A stretch of 64,000 nucleotides of DNA from Pleodorina starrii. Taxonomy: Eukaryota > Chlorophyta > Chlorophyceae > Chlamydomonadales > Volvocaceae. The stretch lies in NCBI GenBank assembly GCA_030267565.1, contig BRXU01000007.1, positions 372,001 to 436,000 on the forward strand, in the 5' to 3' direction. A program made the position numbers and the translations under genes. Below, piece by piece: positions 43,349-55,387 of the stretch; position 1 is the first letter of the stretch, and each line of letters opens with the position of its first letter. The notes under the pieces are model-generated. The model was not told the origin of the DNA. It made no database searches and was given only the letters and a program-made list of their open reading frames with translations.

Positions 43349-46300
43349 ATGATGCCGCGCTGTATCATCCCAACGGTAATCCCGTTATCCCTGCTAATGC
43401 CATGGCTCCTGGTCCTAGCAGCCGCCGCAGCTGAGCACAATATTGTCGGTAAGCTGCAGTTCAGCTAAGTCTCTTCGGTCACTTCTTCTTCCTACTGCTT
43501 CTTTCCCCCTCCGTCTCAAATGTCTGGATACGTTTCGGGGGGTCGTTTTGGACGTTTACGAGCACGTCGCGTTATTTATCTGCTCGTCTCCCAACTCCTA
43601 CAAAGTTTGCCAAACTACAAAGGGATTCCCGTATCCTTGCGCAGCTCCGAAACTGGCGTCGCCGCGCCGTCGCAGCCTTCTCCAGGGCGCGGTGTGGGAC
43701 GCCCTTGGGGTCCAAGTCAAGCTCGCACCCTCTCCTCCACCACAGCAACAGCAGCAGCAGCAACAGCCAGCGAGCTCCCCTCCGGCGCCTCCCCGAGTAC
43801 CCACTCCCTTCCCTTCACCGAAGGCCAAGCCTACGCCCCGCCGGCCAACCATGACCTTTCCGCTCGCGCCCTCGTCGCCTGATCCGCCCTCCGAGCCGCC
43901 GCCACCGTCGCCCAGCCCGCCTTCCTCACAGCTTACCCCACCTTCCCCTTCGAAACCACCTTCTCCGTTACCGCGCAGGCGGCCTCCAGCCCCGCCTAGA
44001 CCGCCACCGGTGCCTCCGTCGCCCCCTCTTGCTCCTCCGGCGGTCCCGCCTAGCCCCCCGTCGCAGCCGCCCCCGCCGCCCTCGCCGTCACCGGAGACCC
44101 CGACACCCCCGCCGCCCTCGCCGTCGCCGGACCCCCCCGTCCCCATGCCGCCATCGCCAAAGCCGTCATCGCCCCCACCCCGCCGTCGTCTGCCGCCCTT
44201 GATGCCGCCACTTTCCCCGCCCGCAACACCGCCGCCCTTCCTGCCCTCAAACCCACCACCCTCTCCGCCCGTACCGACGCCGCCCAGCCCCAAGCCTCCA
44301 ACGCCCAACCCTCCGTCGCCAAGGCCATCCCCACCTCCGCCCTCGCCGCCGCCCCTCCCGCCTTCGCCAAATCCTCCACGGAACCCACGACCCTCTCCCC
44401 TGCCGCCGCCCCCGAGCCCACGCCCTCCTGCCCCCACCCCACCGGCCGCACCCTCCGAAACCACCGGCGCGGACGAGCAGCCCGCAGGGCCCCCTAGTAA
44501 GCAGGGACATTGCGGGGCAGGTCACCCCGACAAATCGGGCCGTAACACCTGATGTCCGCATTCCATCGTCTCGCCTGCACGATAGCGCACAGCGCCCCCA
44601 ATCTGCAGCAGCACACCTCCTTGGGCTGCTGCACTGCACCGGGCATACATGTGTGGCTCACTCGCTCTGCGGCCGCTCGCGCTCTGGAACGCGTGCATGA
44701 GTGTGTGTGTATGCGTGCGTGACTGTGTGTGCTTCCGCCTCCCCCTCCGTCGTTGACTGCCCCGGTGACCCGATACCGCGCCAACTGGGCGACCCAGCTG
44801 AGAGTGCTCGATAAGGGCGACAGGGGAAGGGGCCTCCGCCGCACAGCACATGAGACATGACACCCCGACCCGGGCTAGCACAGCTCATCAGCGCTACTGC
44901 CATCATACCCGCGAAAGCGAACTAGCGCCCTTCGCGCCTTGCCGCCCGGCCCCGCCCCTCCCCCCGCTGTGGGCAGGCCTCTGCCCCGACGCCCCGGACA
45001 TCGTGTCCCGCCACAACGCCTACCGGGCATTGCACCAGGCGCAGCCGCTCGTCTGGGACGACGCCCTGGCTGCGCGGGCACAGGCCTGGGCGGCCCGCAA
45101 TGCGGCAGCAGGCTGCTCCAAGGACCACGACCGGGGCGCCTATGTGGGAGAGAACATCCTCGTAAAGACAGAGTACCCGAAACCCGACAGTCTTTGCGCG
45201 GTTGCAGTTGACGGTTGGTACTCTGAGGTCATCTCGTTCAATTTCGACACGGACAAGCTGTTCACGACCAACCGATGGAACGGCGCGTTCCACTTCACGC
45301 AGCTGGTGGGTTGCCAGTTGACCGTTAGTAGTTGGGTGGGTTGCTGCGGGTGATTAGTTGGGGCGTGGGCTGGCAAATTTAGTTTGAACCTGCTTTGTCC
45401 GTCGCCTTCTCGTTCGCCGTGAAGGCACGACATCAGCACAAAGGTGGCTGCCGCCGCATTGTCTCATGTCCAACTTTCAACGGCTCGGCAATGGTTTCGT
45501 TCGTTGCCAGCGCCTTCACTCGCTTACAGCGCCGTGTTTCCGTGATGTTAATACCCGTAATCCCGCCCCTCCGCCGGCACACGGACGGATGAGCAGGTAT
45601 GGAACGGCTCCACCACAATTGGCTGCGGGGTGGCAAATGCAGACGTGATGGTTGACTTTGGCCGCTATACCGGCGTGGCGGGCTGCAAGGTCGTCGTGTG
45701 TCGCTACATGGCGCCCGGCAATGTGGCCAACGATGAAGACTTCCGACGGAACGGTGCGTGGGTTGGGGCCTGTTGGGGGCACGCGGGTGTGTGCGCGGGC
45801 GTGTGATTCGACGTGATGGCTTCAGCGGCTGTCTATGCTCCGACGGAAGGTGAAGCCCGGGAGCAGCGATGGATGGACAGCCAGTCGGGCAGGCAAGCGC
45901 AGGAAATAGAGTGGATGTGGTACACGGAGAATTCACGCGGCGGGATCGCTGCGAGATGACATGCCAGGGCAAGCCTGCGGGGGATGGCAGACCTGTTGCG
46001 CGTGTTTCGCAGCGACGGGTTTATTTGCGCTTGTACACGGCATATGATCACGACGCACGGAAGGCCTCAAAGCTTCGATGCACCCGACGTAGGGCCGAAA
46101 ACCGACCAGGCGCTGCCACACACGCATGGAAGGGGCTCAATCGCTGCTGTGGAGTGCAGTCAACCGGGAGACGAAACCGCAGCGGGTTGTGGGGTGTGGG
46201 GCTCTAAGGGTACCTCACTTACGGCTCAAAGTGTGAATCGGGAAACTTTTTGTGGGGAAAGCAGCGCCATCTGTTGGGGAGGCTTATCGCTGTATGTGGT

Positions 46301-46547
46301 CATTGACTTCAGGCTGGTTTCTGGAATTGTGTGGGGGCGCGCGCGTTTTACCCTCCTTCCCCAGAAGCCATCCCGGTGGTTTTTTTTGCTGGTCCGCGTC
46401 GCAGCTCGTGACTGATGACTTTCGACGCCCCTCACGTAACCCCTTCCGCCTGCAGTGTTCGACATTGCATCGCCGCCTCCGTCGCCGTTGTCGCCGCGGC
46501 CGCCGCCGCCGCCGCGTTCCTCGCCGCCGCGGCGGCGTCTCCGGTAG
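43349..46547 (+). CDS. Secreted Pro/Ser-rich CAP-domain protein, copy 1
   Basis: Five exons, 43349-43448, 43645-44496, 44977-45305, 45597-45753 and 46456-46547, join with phases 1, 1, 0, 1 into 509 residues. Exon 1 is a signal peptide (MMPRCIIPTVIPLSLLMPW... ending AAAAAEHN). Exon 2 starts with ASPRRRSLLQ, an Arg-Arg-x-Leu-Leu-Gln motif common after the signal in volvocine secreted proteins. It then encodes about 250 residues of Ser-Pro and Pro-Pro repeats of the cell-wall HRGP type. Exons 3-4 encode a CAP (SCP/PR-1) domain with RHNAYR, VGEN, WYSE, FHFTQLVW and VVVCRYMAPGNV, so the His-Glu-Glu-His cavity set is complete although the Gly before HFTQ is Phe. Exon 5 adds a second short PPPSPLSP tail. 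Likely an extracellular matrix or wall protein; its biochemical activity is unknown. Confidence 0.85.
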
Positions 46548-47308
46548 GGGCGGGCAAAACACGCTGGGAGCAGCGACGCACCGATGCCGCACAAGCGCAC
46601 ATAGAATTGTACACACGGACATGACACCTGTATATGGCATTCACGGAGAGACAGCTTTGGGACGCACGGGATTCTGAGTTGGACATGTGATTGTTGTGGT
46701 CGTTGTTGACCGTTAGCAAGTTTGGCACTTGGTTCGAGTTTGATTGTACAAAATTCGGAGAGACAGCTAGACTATTTTTAGCCACCATCTGCGGCGAGCC
46801 GCCGTCTGCGGCTACTTTTATTGTTCGTCAGATTTTGCTTCTTCATCATTGCATTGTGCGGAGTTCACCTGGCAAGTTCCACCGTCGAATGTACTGTTCC
46901 GAGGCGTTCTTGCTTGGCATGATGAAGCGTAGGTCGCGATACCAAGCCGGCATGTGTGGGCATTTCCTTGTATATACTTCATGCGAAGCTTGCCTGCAGT
47001 CTGCTACTTTGTCAGCATAATGCGCGGGCGGGTGTGAGGCATGCACTCTGTCCACGCGCTCGTTTCGCGCAGCTGGATCCGCTGGAGAGATATTTTCACT
47101 TTTTCACGGGGATGTCGTACATAGGCGATGAACGGCACGCTGCTTGTACGTTGAACTGAGCAGGTTTGGCGGGAGGGTGGGTAGCGTAACCGCTGCGTGC
47201 GGAAGGCTGTGAGATGGGTTCTCAGCTTCGTTGACCTTCATTACCGTTCATTGAAATTCAATACTCATGGCTGTAGCGCCCTAATCCTTGAGCGCTTTGG
47301 ATCTTTTT

Positions 47309-47380
47309 GGGCGGGGCCCCAGCGCGAAGCGCCCAGGGGGGCCCCGCCCTGTAGCCGTAGCGCCTCTAGCGTAGCTAGAG
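47309..47380. repeat. Two adjacent palindromes of organelle-like style
   Basis: A 12-bp perfect stem GGGCGGGGCCCC (47309-47320) pairs with 47338-47349 around an inner GCGC-GAA-GCGC hairpin. It is followed by CTCTAGC-GTA-GCTAGAG (47364-47380). Volvocine organelle genomes are rich in such GC palindromes, so a transferred organelle repeat is possible but unproven. Confidence 0.7.
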
Positions 47381-47879
47381 AAGCGGAGGCCTTACCCCAC
47401 TGAAATGTCCGTGTGTCCGTGGAGTGTAATTTGGATTTCCCGGAATTTCGCTTTTTGTTTCGGCATTTCTGATAGCATATTGCATCCTGTATTTCTGATA
47501 TGCGTGCCTTCATGTGTTCATTCAAGTTGAAGTTTAAAATAGTAACAGCTGATCGCGGCCGAAGTCGCATCAACGCCTCCGCGCGTGGAAATCATCGCAA
47601 TCACTGTCAAAAATTTTATAATGGAATTGTGACATGGCGGCGCGATGTGAATCGTATTGCTATCATGAAGTAGAATTGTTCGGCTCCGAAACCCCGACGC
47701 GTAAAGTGAGTAAATTTTTTTGGCGTCGCGGGGTGTGCTGCTCGCATATAGATATATCATAAAAATCATTTACCGGTATGTGCGATATCATAGCGTTAGG
47801 CTTGTCAAAGTTAGTCGCCTTGCGATTTGCGAGGAAAATGCGATCGTGCACTCGCGCTACTTAGGATGCTGCATAGCAT

Positions 47880-48770
47880 AGCGTAGCTCAAAGTTAGTCG
47901 CCGCTCGTCGTGGCTCGTCGCTGCTCGCGTCGTCCCAGCTTGTTATTCGTTGCCGCTCGCCGCCGCTCATCACCGCGTAGCGTAGCGTCGCGTCGCGTAC
48001 CATAGTGTAGTGCAGCGTGCACGATCGTAAATCGCACGTCACATTTCAACGTGCACGATTGAAGTCGCGCACGCGCCTTCCCGCGGAGCATAGTGTAGTG
48101 TAGCGTCGTGTCGCGTCGCGTCGCGTCGCATCGCGTCGCGACATGTCGCGTCGCATCATGTTGCGTCGCGTCGCATCGTGTCGCGTTGCATCGCATCGTG
48201 TCACGTCACGTCGCGTCGCGTGACGTCGCGTCACGTCGCGCCGCGTAGTGCAGCGCAGCATGCAGGATCGCATTGCAATGCTACACAACGCAACACGACG
48301 TCGTGTCGTCGCGTCATGTAGCCTAGCGTAGCGTAGCATAGCGTTGTGTAGCGGATCGTAATGGAGCGTAGCGGAGCGTAGTGTGGAGCATCACGGAACA
48401 TAGCATAGCGTCACGTCGCGTCATGTAGCCTAGCGTAGCGTAGCGTAGCATAGCGTTGTGTAGCGGATCGTAATGGAGCGTAGTGGAGCGTAGCTTGGAG
48501 CAGCACGGAGCATAGCATAGCATCACGTCGCGTCATGTCATGTAGTGTAGCATCGTCGTGTCGCATCACGTCATGTAGCCTAGCGTAGCGTAGTGTAGCA
48601 TAGCGTTGCGTAGCGAATCGTAATGAAGCATAGCGGAGCGTAGCGTGGAGCATAGCGTTGCGTCGCGTCGTGTCACGTCGCATCGTGTCGCGTCACGTCG
48701 CGTCATGTAGCCTAGCGTAGCGTAGCGTTGCGTAACAGATCGTAATGGCCGCGTCGCATCGTGTTGCGTC
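47880..48770. repeat. Degenerate pentamer satellite (GCGTA/GCGTC) with higher-order units
   Basis: About 0.9 kb of pentamers related to GCGTA, GCGTC, GCATC and GTCGC. Inside it, CATGTAGCCTAGCGTAGCG recurs at about 48315, 48422, 48571 and 48704, each followed by similar GCGTTG...CGTAATGGAGC text. This gives higher-order units of roughly 107-149 bp. The minus-strand open frames here are artefacts of the repeat. Confidence 0.9.
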
Positions 48771-49645
48771 GCGTCGCGTCGCGCCGCATCCGCAAAGGGC
48801 GCTACGGCAGCCCGCGGCCCACAGGGCGCGCGCTTGTAGGATTGCCCATGTCCGTGTGTGGGATCTGGGATCTGGGAAGTAATTGGACAAGTGTAGACTT
48901 TCGGTCAACGGAAAGTCTGCATAGGTAAAAGATTACATTGTTTATTGCACGGTAAATTTATTATTGGAACCCAACATCGCATGAGTACAAACCAGTTTGG
49001 CAGTCTCCATGGACCGAGGCCGAGGTCAAACCATCACCTCTCGGCCTATAATTAATTCCAGAAGAGTCATCGTTCCTTAAGGTGGAATTCTGACATGACG
49101 GCGTGAAATGAATCTTCGTTTCGGCAAGCAACCAACTATGTTTGCACTGCGAACACTCTAGCTTCCCGCGAGCCGCGACCACACCACAGCAGCTCTGCTA
49201 CCCGGTCCGATCGTCTTGACGCATATTGCTATTACAAAGGTTGCAAGGAGCAAACCATGAGGGGCAAACTGTTGATTGTTGGACGCCAAGCAAGCCGCAA
49301 ATGCACGCATGATGCAGCGGTCTTCTGCGGGCCGCCCAACAAGTCCAGTCGGCAACCTAGGGGATGGACTTCTACATTCCCTGTCCTAATGTTAAAGCAG
49401 TCAAGCCTCCTCTACGGCGAATACCTCAGTAGCGAAGCCTGTGCACTCTCGTCGGCAACTGCACGTCGTCGCAACCCTCGCAAACAGTTCCGCTGTCCTT
49501 CTATTGGCAAGTCAGCCTGCGTGATGTGTAAATGATACACTCCATGTCTACTGTCAAGTAACTTCAGCCAATGCGCTGGCCGGAAGAGTTGCACAGTGCC
49601 GAGACGGCGCGCGATGCTAAACATGGGTCGGATTGCTGAAGCCGC

Positions 49646-49905
49646 AGGCATTTCAGATATAAAGCTCTGGCTGCCTATCAGCAGGAATGTCGACACTCTC
49701 ACAGTTGACGCCCTCGCCGCTCGCTTTGGAAATGCCGTATTTCGATCGATGCGCACATGCGCTCATGCACCCGGCGGGATGACGCGCTTCGCGCGGCGCC
49801 GGCAGGCCTTGCTAACGACTCGGCTAGCAGGCATTTCGGGAAAAAGCTCTGGTTGTCTATCAGCAGGAATGTCGACACTCTCACACTTCACGCCCTCGCC
49901 GCCCT
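49646..49905. repeat. Direct duplication of about 77 bp
   Basis: The segments 49646-49722 and 49829-49905 are near copies: both contain GCAGGCATTTC, AAGCTCTGG and TATCAGCAGGAATGTCGACA, then ACGCCCTCGCCGC. They are offset by 183 bp. No coding frame is shared, so this is probably a local duplication or two ends of an element. Confidence 0.85.
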
Positions 49906-50913
49906 AGCACTCAACTTAACCCGTACGGATTTAGTGGGGCCCCGCCCTTTTTCCGGCTTCAAGGAAGCCGACACCAACCCCTTGTCGTCATCTTTTCGTC
50001 ATCGTGCGAATTAATGCACGTCTTCCTGACCACGATGCGGGAACATCGCACCAGGCGGCGTGTTTGAAGCGATCCGATCCTATCCGATCGATTCGGTTCA
50101 TTCGCGCTTGAGCTAGTGAGGTGTGGGGCATCATTGGGGGGGTCTGGCTGAAGTTTCCGTGTTTCCCTCGGATTTGGGGCCCACAGCGCCGTGCAGCTAG
50201 GGCAGTTCCGCCCTGTCTCCGGCAGGTCTGTAACCAAGTTCCATGTCGATGTAAGCCATCGGACTTGTATCAAATTGGAGAAGCAGGAAAATCTCGAACA
50301 CAAGGTCTGTAGAGACGAAAGGAAGCTCCCAATAGTTTGGACAGTCGAGGTGGTATGGGCGTGTTTAAGCGGACCAAAGCGGGCCAGCGCGAGCCAGCCG
50401 CTTATCAGATGCATCAAGCAAGGCGGAGCTGGGACTTAGCGTAATGTGTAGGCCTGAAGCAAGACAAATGCATATGTTTTCGGAGTCGCTGTACGTGAAT
50501 ATGCGATCGGGCGAGCTACCAGGATAGACCGGATAGGCTGAGCGCCTGAAACGACGCTGATGGAATGCGGTCAGAAGTGAAACCCAGTGCGTTTCACATC
50601 AAAAAGTTGGTGTCTTATTGTTCAATTCAATTGCCGTGTCGTAGGAAATGGTGTGCTACAGTCGCTTCTGGGCACGGCCGTACATGCAGCACTGGGCGGC
50701 ACACAAGCACGCAGCTCCTCAATAAAAAACTTTTGGTACCGTAGAATTGTTTTGTAGCAAATGTATATCCGTGCGGACTCTTTACGTGTATTACGTGCAT
50801 ACTCCGTACGTGAAAACGTTTTGCAGCTGCCTATCTGCTTTCGCTGAAACGAAGCTAAGCTTTAAAAACATCTTTTAACCCATATACTGCATCTTATCGA
50901 TATTATTTCTATT

Positions 50914-53900
50914 ATGTCCTGGATGACGATGTCATCCCAGTATTTAGCCGCAGCGGTTTGGCTCGTCTTGTTATTCTATTGTCCCCGCCAAACCGTAGCA
51001 GGACCCATCAGATCAAATGGTAAATATACGAGTAAATCAGAGCGTCTCTTGGAGGAGTTGAGGTTTGGCGCAGCGACGCCGACGGGCACTCGGCGACGCC
51101 TTGTGCCCGTCGGACCGTTGTTAACTGAACGGCTGCGGAAACGCCCCCTAGAACCTCTAGTACAGTCAGATCCCGACCTCACCTCGCTCATATTTCTCCT
51201 GTATGTTTAGGAATATGGAGAGCTGGAGCTCGAACAGCAAGCCAGGCAACGAGAAGGCTGCTGGCGGCCCCGGTCGCGCCTGAAACGAGGGTGCTAGAAC
51301 TGCTTGCGTCGCCTACCCTGGTCCACCCTGGGCCCCCCAGAAATCCTACGGCAGATGAGACAGGAACGCCGAGCTCCCCACAAGCTCCGGAACAGCCGAG
51401 TCCTCCACAAACGCCGGGGTCCCCCCGCTCCCCAGGACCTCAACGCGCACCTCCGCTCCCCCGCCCGCCGCCGGGACTCAAAGCGCCTCGCGACTCTCCT
51501 CCTCCCCGTCCGCCGCCGCGACCTCGATCGCCTCCCGCCCCGCGGCGCCCTCCGGCGCCGCGGCCACCCCCACGCCCGCCGCCCAGTCCGCCCCGGCCAC
51601 CCCACCCACCACCACCATCGTCGCCCCCGCTGCCCAGTCCCATTCCACCCTTGCCACAGCCCAGCCCACCACCGCCCTCACCCCCGTCGCCGTCGCCCAG
51701 CCCTGTTCCGCCACCCAGCCCAGCACTGCCGCTCAGACCTCGCCCTCCTTCGCCGCCGCCCAGCCCCCTTCCACCGTCGCCGCCGCCCAGCCCTATCCCG
51801 CCGTCGCCGCCGCCCAGCCCCCTTCCACCGTCGCCGCCGCCCAGCCCTTTATCGGCCTCGCTGCCGCCCAGCCCTATCCGGTCTTTGCCACCGCGCCAAT
51901 CTCGCCCCCCACCGCCGCTGCCCAGCCCTGTCCCGCCTTTGCCACCGCCCAACCTTACGCCGCCTTCACCGCCTTCGACCCCGCCCAGTCCTATTCTGCC
52001 TTTGCCACCGCCCAGCCCTACACCGCCGCCGCCCCCTTCACCACCGCCCAGACCATCACCGCCTTCGCCGCCACCCAGCCCACTTCCGCCGCCGCCCCCT
52101 TCACCGCCGCCCAGACCACCGCCGCCTTCGCCGCCACCCAACCCACGTCCGCCGCCACCCCCTTCACCGCCGCCCAGACCACCGCCGCCTTTGCACCAGC
52201 CCAGCCCACCGCCGCCCAGCCCATCACCGTCGCCACCGCTGCGCAACCGTCCCCCGCCCACTTCGCCACGGCCTTCGCCCCAACCACGGCGCCCACCGCC
52301 CCGGCCAGTGAGGCCCCCGCCCAGCGCGCCAACGGCCTATTTACCCAACCCCAAATACGGTGCGAGCTCATCCGCCGACCCACGGGTCACAAAAGATCGA
52401 CATGTGTACCTGCTTCCATCGCATGTTCCATCGCTGTTTCCCCATCTTGTCTTTCGTGCTAGAGCTGGGCGCGATGTGGGCACGTGACCAACTTCATTTC
52501 ACGGAATCTTCGAAACGCCATCCGCGCTGCCGTACTACTGGCTGTGGGGATGAGCGGGGATTCCCACAATCTAGACCTGAATGCATCGATTTACAGTGTG
52601 GGCACATCCGGGGGGTCGCCCATGCCCGCAGTGTGATGCACCCGCCTCCCTCCATCCATCCGAGTGACTTGACACGTGTCGACAGCAGGCTGTCGGTGTG
52701 CGGGCGCCGCGGACGCACCGCACCTCAGGGCGCCGACCCCATTCCCCCACACGACCCCGCTATACCTCCTAAAACATGCGAATGCCGCCTCTGGAACAAC
52801 CCCTAAAACCCTGACACACGCCCGTTGCCAAACAACGGGCTCCGTGGCGCCCGCCCCGCCCCGCCCCGCCCCGCCCCGCCGCAATGTCTCCGGACGAACC
52901 GCAGTCGGCGGCTGCAACGACGCACGCCTCGCCCTAGCGCGCCACAACGCCTACCGAGCGCTGCACCAGGCGCCGCCGCTGTTCTGGAACGACAGTCTGG
53001 CGAGCGGGGCGCAGACGTGGGCCGCCACCCAGGCCAAAGCGGGTTGCGGCAAGGAGCACGACTACAGCGTGCCGGTAGGGGAGAGACTGTATGTTGGGAG
53101 AGACTATTCTTCTTCCTAGGAGGAAAGCGGTTCGTGCAAAAAGAGACAATGGGGAAGAAAGGAAGGAATGTGTGTCATTGCCCAGTCGGCGTGAGTGTTG
53201 GGGAAGTGCGGAGGGGTGTGTCGTATTGCGGGTGTGTGCGCGGGCATCGCAGCCGCCACCGCCGCAGCCTCCACAACGACCACCGCAACCGCTGGTAGTC
53301 GTCTTGGCCCCAATGCAGCACAGCTGCCTTGCCTTGCCTTTGCCTTTGCCTTTGCCTTTGCCTTTGCCTTTGCCTTTGCCTTTGCCTTTGCCTTTGCCTT
53401 TGCCTTGGCCGTGACCGTGGCCGTGGCCGTGGCCGTGGCCGTGGCCTTGCTTTGCTTTGCTTTGCCCATCTGCGCTCTCCTTCCTTTGTCTGTTTGCAAT
53501 CACCCTCACAGGAAACTCAAGGCCCACTAACGCACACACACACACACACTCGGCCTCTCGGCCTCTCGGGGTGGAAGTGAAAAGATCCTATCTATCTCCA
53601 CTTCGCAAGCTTGCCCTTCGCAAGCTTGCGAGGGCAAGCCCTTCTCCTTACTTTCAACGTGACTTCTCCCGTATTGAATTGAGTGCTTGTCCTCCGGAAT
53701 CAGGCAACAGCCGCATGTACGGCACCACCGAAACGCACGAAACACACCTACACACCCACCCACGCGCAGGTGGGTGAGAACATCCTCACCAACGCGGCCT
53801 ACCCCAAGCCCGACAACTTCTCCTGCACCGACGCCGTGGACGCTTGGTACGGCGAAGTCGTGTCGTACGACTTTAATGCCGACAAGCCGTTTGATGACAA

Positions 53901-55377
53901 CTGGCCGAAGGGTGTGGGCCATTTCACGCAGCTGGTGGGTCGTCAGATTCAGGATCTGGATCGGGATTTGAAACAAACTAGGTATTGATTAAGCTTGGAT
54001 CTGGATCAAGTTAGTAAAAAATTAAGATGTGGATAAGGCTTGGATGTGGATACAGAGTGCCACTGGGATAGCCCCGAGCATGCGGACCGATGTTGGATTC
54101 GGGGTCTGCGGGGCAAGTGGATGTGCACTCATGTCAGCACACTTGTCAGCGGCGGGATTTGGGGCCACGGTAAGGATTTAGGCTGGCTTAATGTAGGAGT
54201 GGGGATTCCGCCCATACAGGCAGAAAGGCAGTTAAAAAGGCAGACCCACAGATAAGCAGACCGAGAGGCAATCAGTCATACAGGCTGACTGACTGACTGA
54301 CTTGACTGACAGACAGACTGACAGACTGACAGACAGACAGGTAGGTAGGCAGGCAGGCAGCAGCCCTACAGAACGACCTTTTGCGGTAAGTCAGCCGGCT
54401 GGGAGGATGGAGGGAAAAGGATAAAAAAACGGAGGCTAGCTAAATTGCGCGGCGGCTGTAAACCAGTGCAGTCGAACGAACGAACGGTGCGGACACTCTA
54501 GGCATGGCCCAAGCAAGCCATGGGCGCCGACCTGATAGATAGACACACGGTGCTCTATCTAATAGCAGATATTTTCGTCCTTGTGCTGCGGCTCGCTGAT
54601 CGACCGATGGTCCAGTACCTGTCCACAATTCCACATACACGCACACATTCACAGGTGTGGAGCAGCTCCGCAGCCGTCGGCTGCGGTGTGGCGGTCGCGG
54701 ACCATCGAGTCGACTTCCCGGCGTACTCCAAGATGGGCGGCTGCAAGGTCGTCGTGTGTCGCTACCTGGCGCCCGGCAATGTGGCCAACAATGACTACTT
54801 CAGATCTTACGGTGAACGACCGGCTGCGAATGACGAGGCATTGACGGATCGCTGGGACGTGTGTAGATGGATAACTGATTGATAACTGTGAATGAAGGGA
54901 CAGGACGCCAGTGGGTCAGTACAGTGTCAGAGCAGTGCACAGTATATACGCGGTGACGCCAGTGTATGAATACGGTGTACGGCATGCGGTATATGTACTG
55001 CGTCAGTACAGTGTACGGTAGCATAGCCGATCTAGGACTCCGAGCACACAAAAACTTCACTGCTGCTGCGTGACGGAGAAGCGGGACGGCGTGCAGCTGC
55101 CCGGCGGCAGATAGATAGGGCTAGTTCCCACCCGCCGTCCCCCTCGTTCCATCCTCCCCCCACGACGCAGCTCTGCGTATGCATCGGCGCCCTCCGTCCT
55201 CTCTCGGTTGGATCGGTTGCCCCTCCCTTTTCCTCCCTTCTCACACTTCTGCCCCCCCCCCCCCCGCGGCCGTGGCCTTCACCCCCCATTGATTGTCCCG
55301 CAGTGCTTCCGCACGGTGACCGTGTCGCGCCCGCGGTGTTCCCCAAACGCCGTTCCTCCGCTGCGGTATCGTTTTGA
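50914..55377 (+). CDS. Secreted Pro/Ser-rich CAP-domain protein, copy 2
   Basis: Exons 50914-51019, 51298-52359, 52905-53074, 53770-53934 and 54655-54811 join in phases 1, 1, 0, 0. A tentative last exon, 55304-55377, gives 577 residues. Exon 1 is a signal peptide (MSWMTMSSQYLAAAVWLVLL...). Exon 2 is a 350-residue Ser-Pro/Pro-Pro HRGP region. The CAP domain has RHNAYR, VGEN, WYGE, GHFTQLVW and VVVCRYLAPGNV, so all four cavity residues are present. It has one intron (53075-53769) that copy 1 lacks. The start could also be one of two further in-frame ATGs within the first six codons. The last exon is weak: it rests on a phase-1 acceptor CCCGCAG and would end inside a copy of the dispersed repeat. 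The sequence up to 54811 is well supported. Confidence 0.8.
53330..53455. repeat. TTTGCC and GTGGCC hexamer arrays in the copy-2 intron
   Basis: About a dozen TGCCTT/TTTGCC hexamers (53330-53406) are followed by GTGGCC hexamers (about 53411-53445). As the period is a multiple of 3 they stay open in all frames (Ala-Lys and Ala-Phe type repeats). Confidence 0.93.
53609..53639. repeat. 31-bp near-palindrome in the copy-2 intron
   Basis: GCTTGCCCTTCGCAAG and CTTGCGAGGGCAAGC form an almost perfect inverted repeat centred on AAGCTT. A partial extra copy lies just upstream (53601-53615). Similar in style to the palindromes at 47.3 and 49.9 kb. Confidence 0.8.
54280..54360. repeat. GACT/GACA/GGCA tetranucleotide microsatellite
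   Basis: Runs of GACT, then GACA, then GGTA and GGCA tetramers inside the copy-2 intron before exon 5. Confidence 0.92.
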
Positions 55378-55387
55378 TCACTCCCCA
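55349..55387 (+). repeat. Dispersed repeat copy at the 3' end of CAP gene 2
   Basis: A direct copy with CGCCGTTCC, TCCGCTGCGG, TATCGTTTTGATCACTCCCC. If the tentative last exon of gene 2 is right, this copy supplies the stop codon (TTT TGA). Confidence 0.6.

Larger units (their letters stand above)
46548..50913. other. Spacer between CAP genes 1 and 2, repeats only
   Basis: No supportable gene. The spacer holds palindromes at 47309-47380, a pentamer satellite at about 47880-48770, a local duplication at 49646-49905 and a small palindrome near 49936-49970. Two similar stretches (about 47617-47655 and 49080-49115, both with GGAATT, TGACATG and CGGCG in order) flank the satellite. The right end (about 50700-50900) is AT-rich and is the likely promoter of copy 2. 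Confidence 0.6.

Noticed and set aside
43598..44464. 288-codon Gly-rich frame opposite CAP gene 1 (and a similar one at 51440-52261 opposite gene 2)
   Set aside because: They are antisense shadows of the Pro-rich exons. CCN codons read as Gly/Trp codons on the other strand, and the plus-strand model has signal peptide, splice phases and CAP motifs.
47860..48780. CRISPR-like array
   Set aside because: No constant repeat with unique spacers; it is a degenerate pentamer satellite in a eukaryotic genome.
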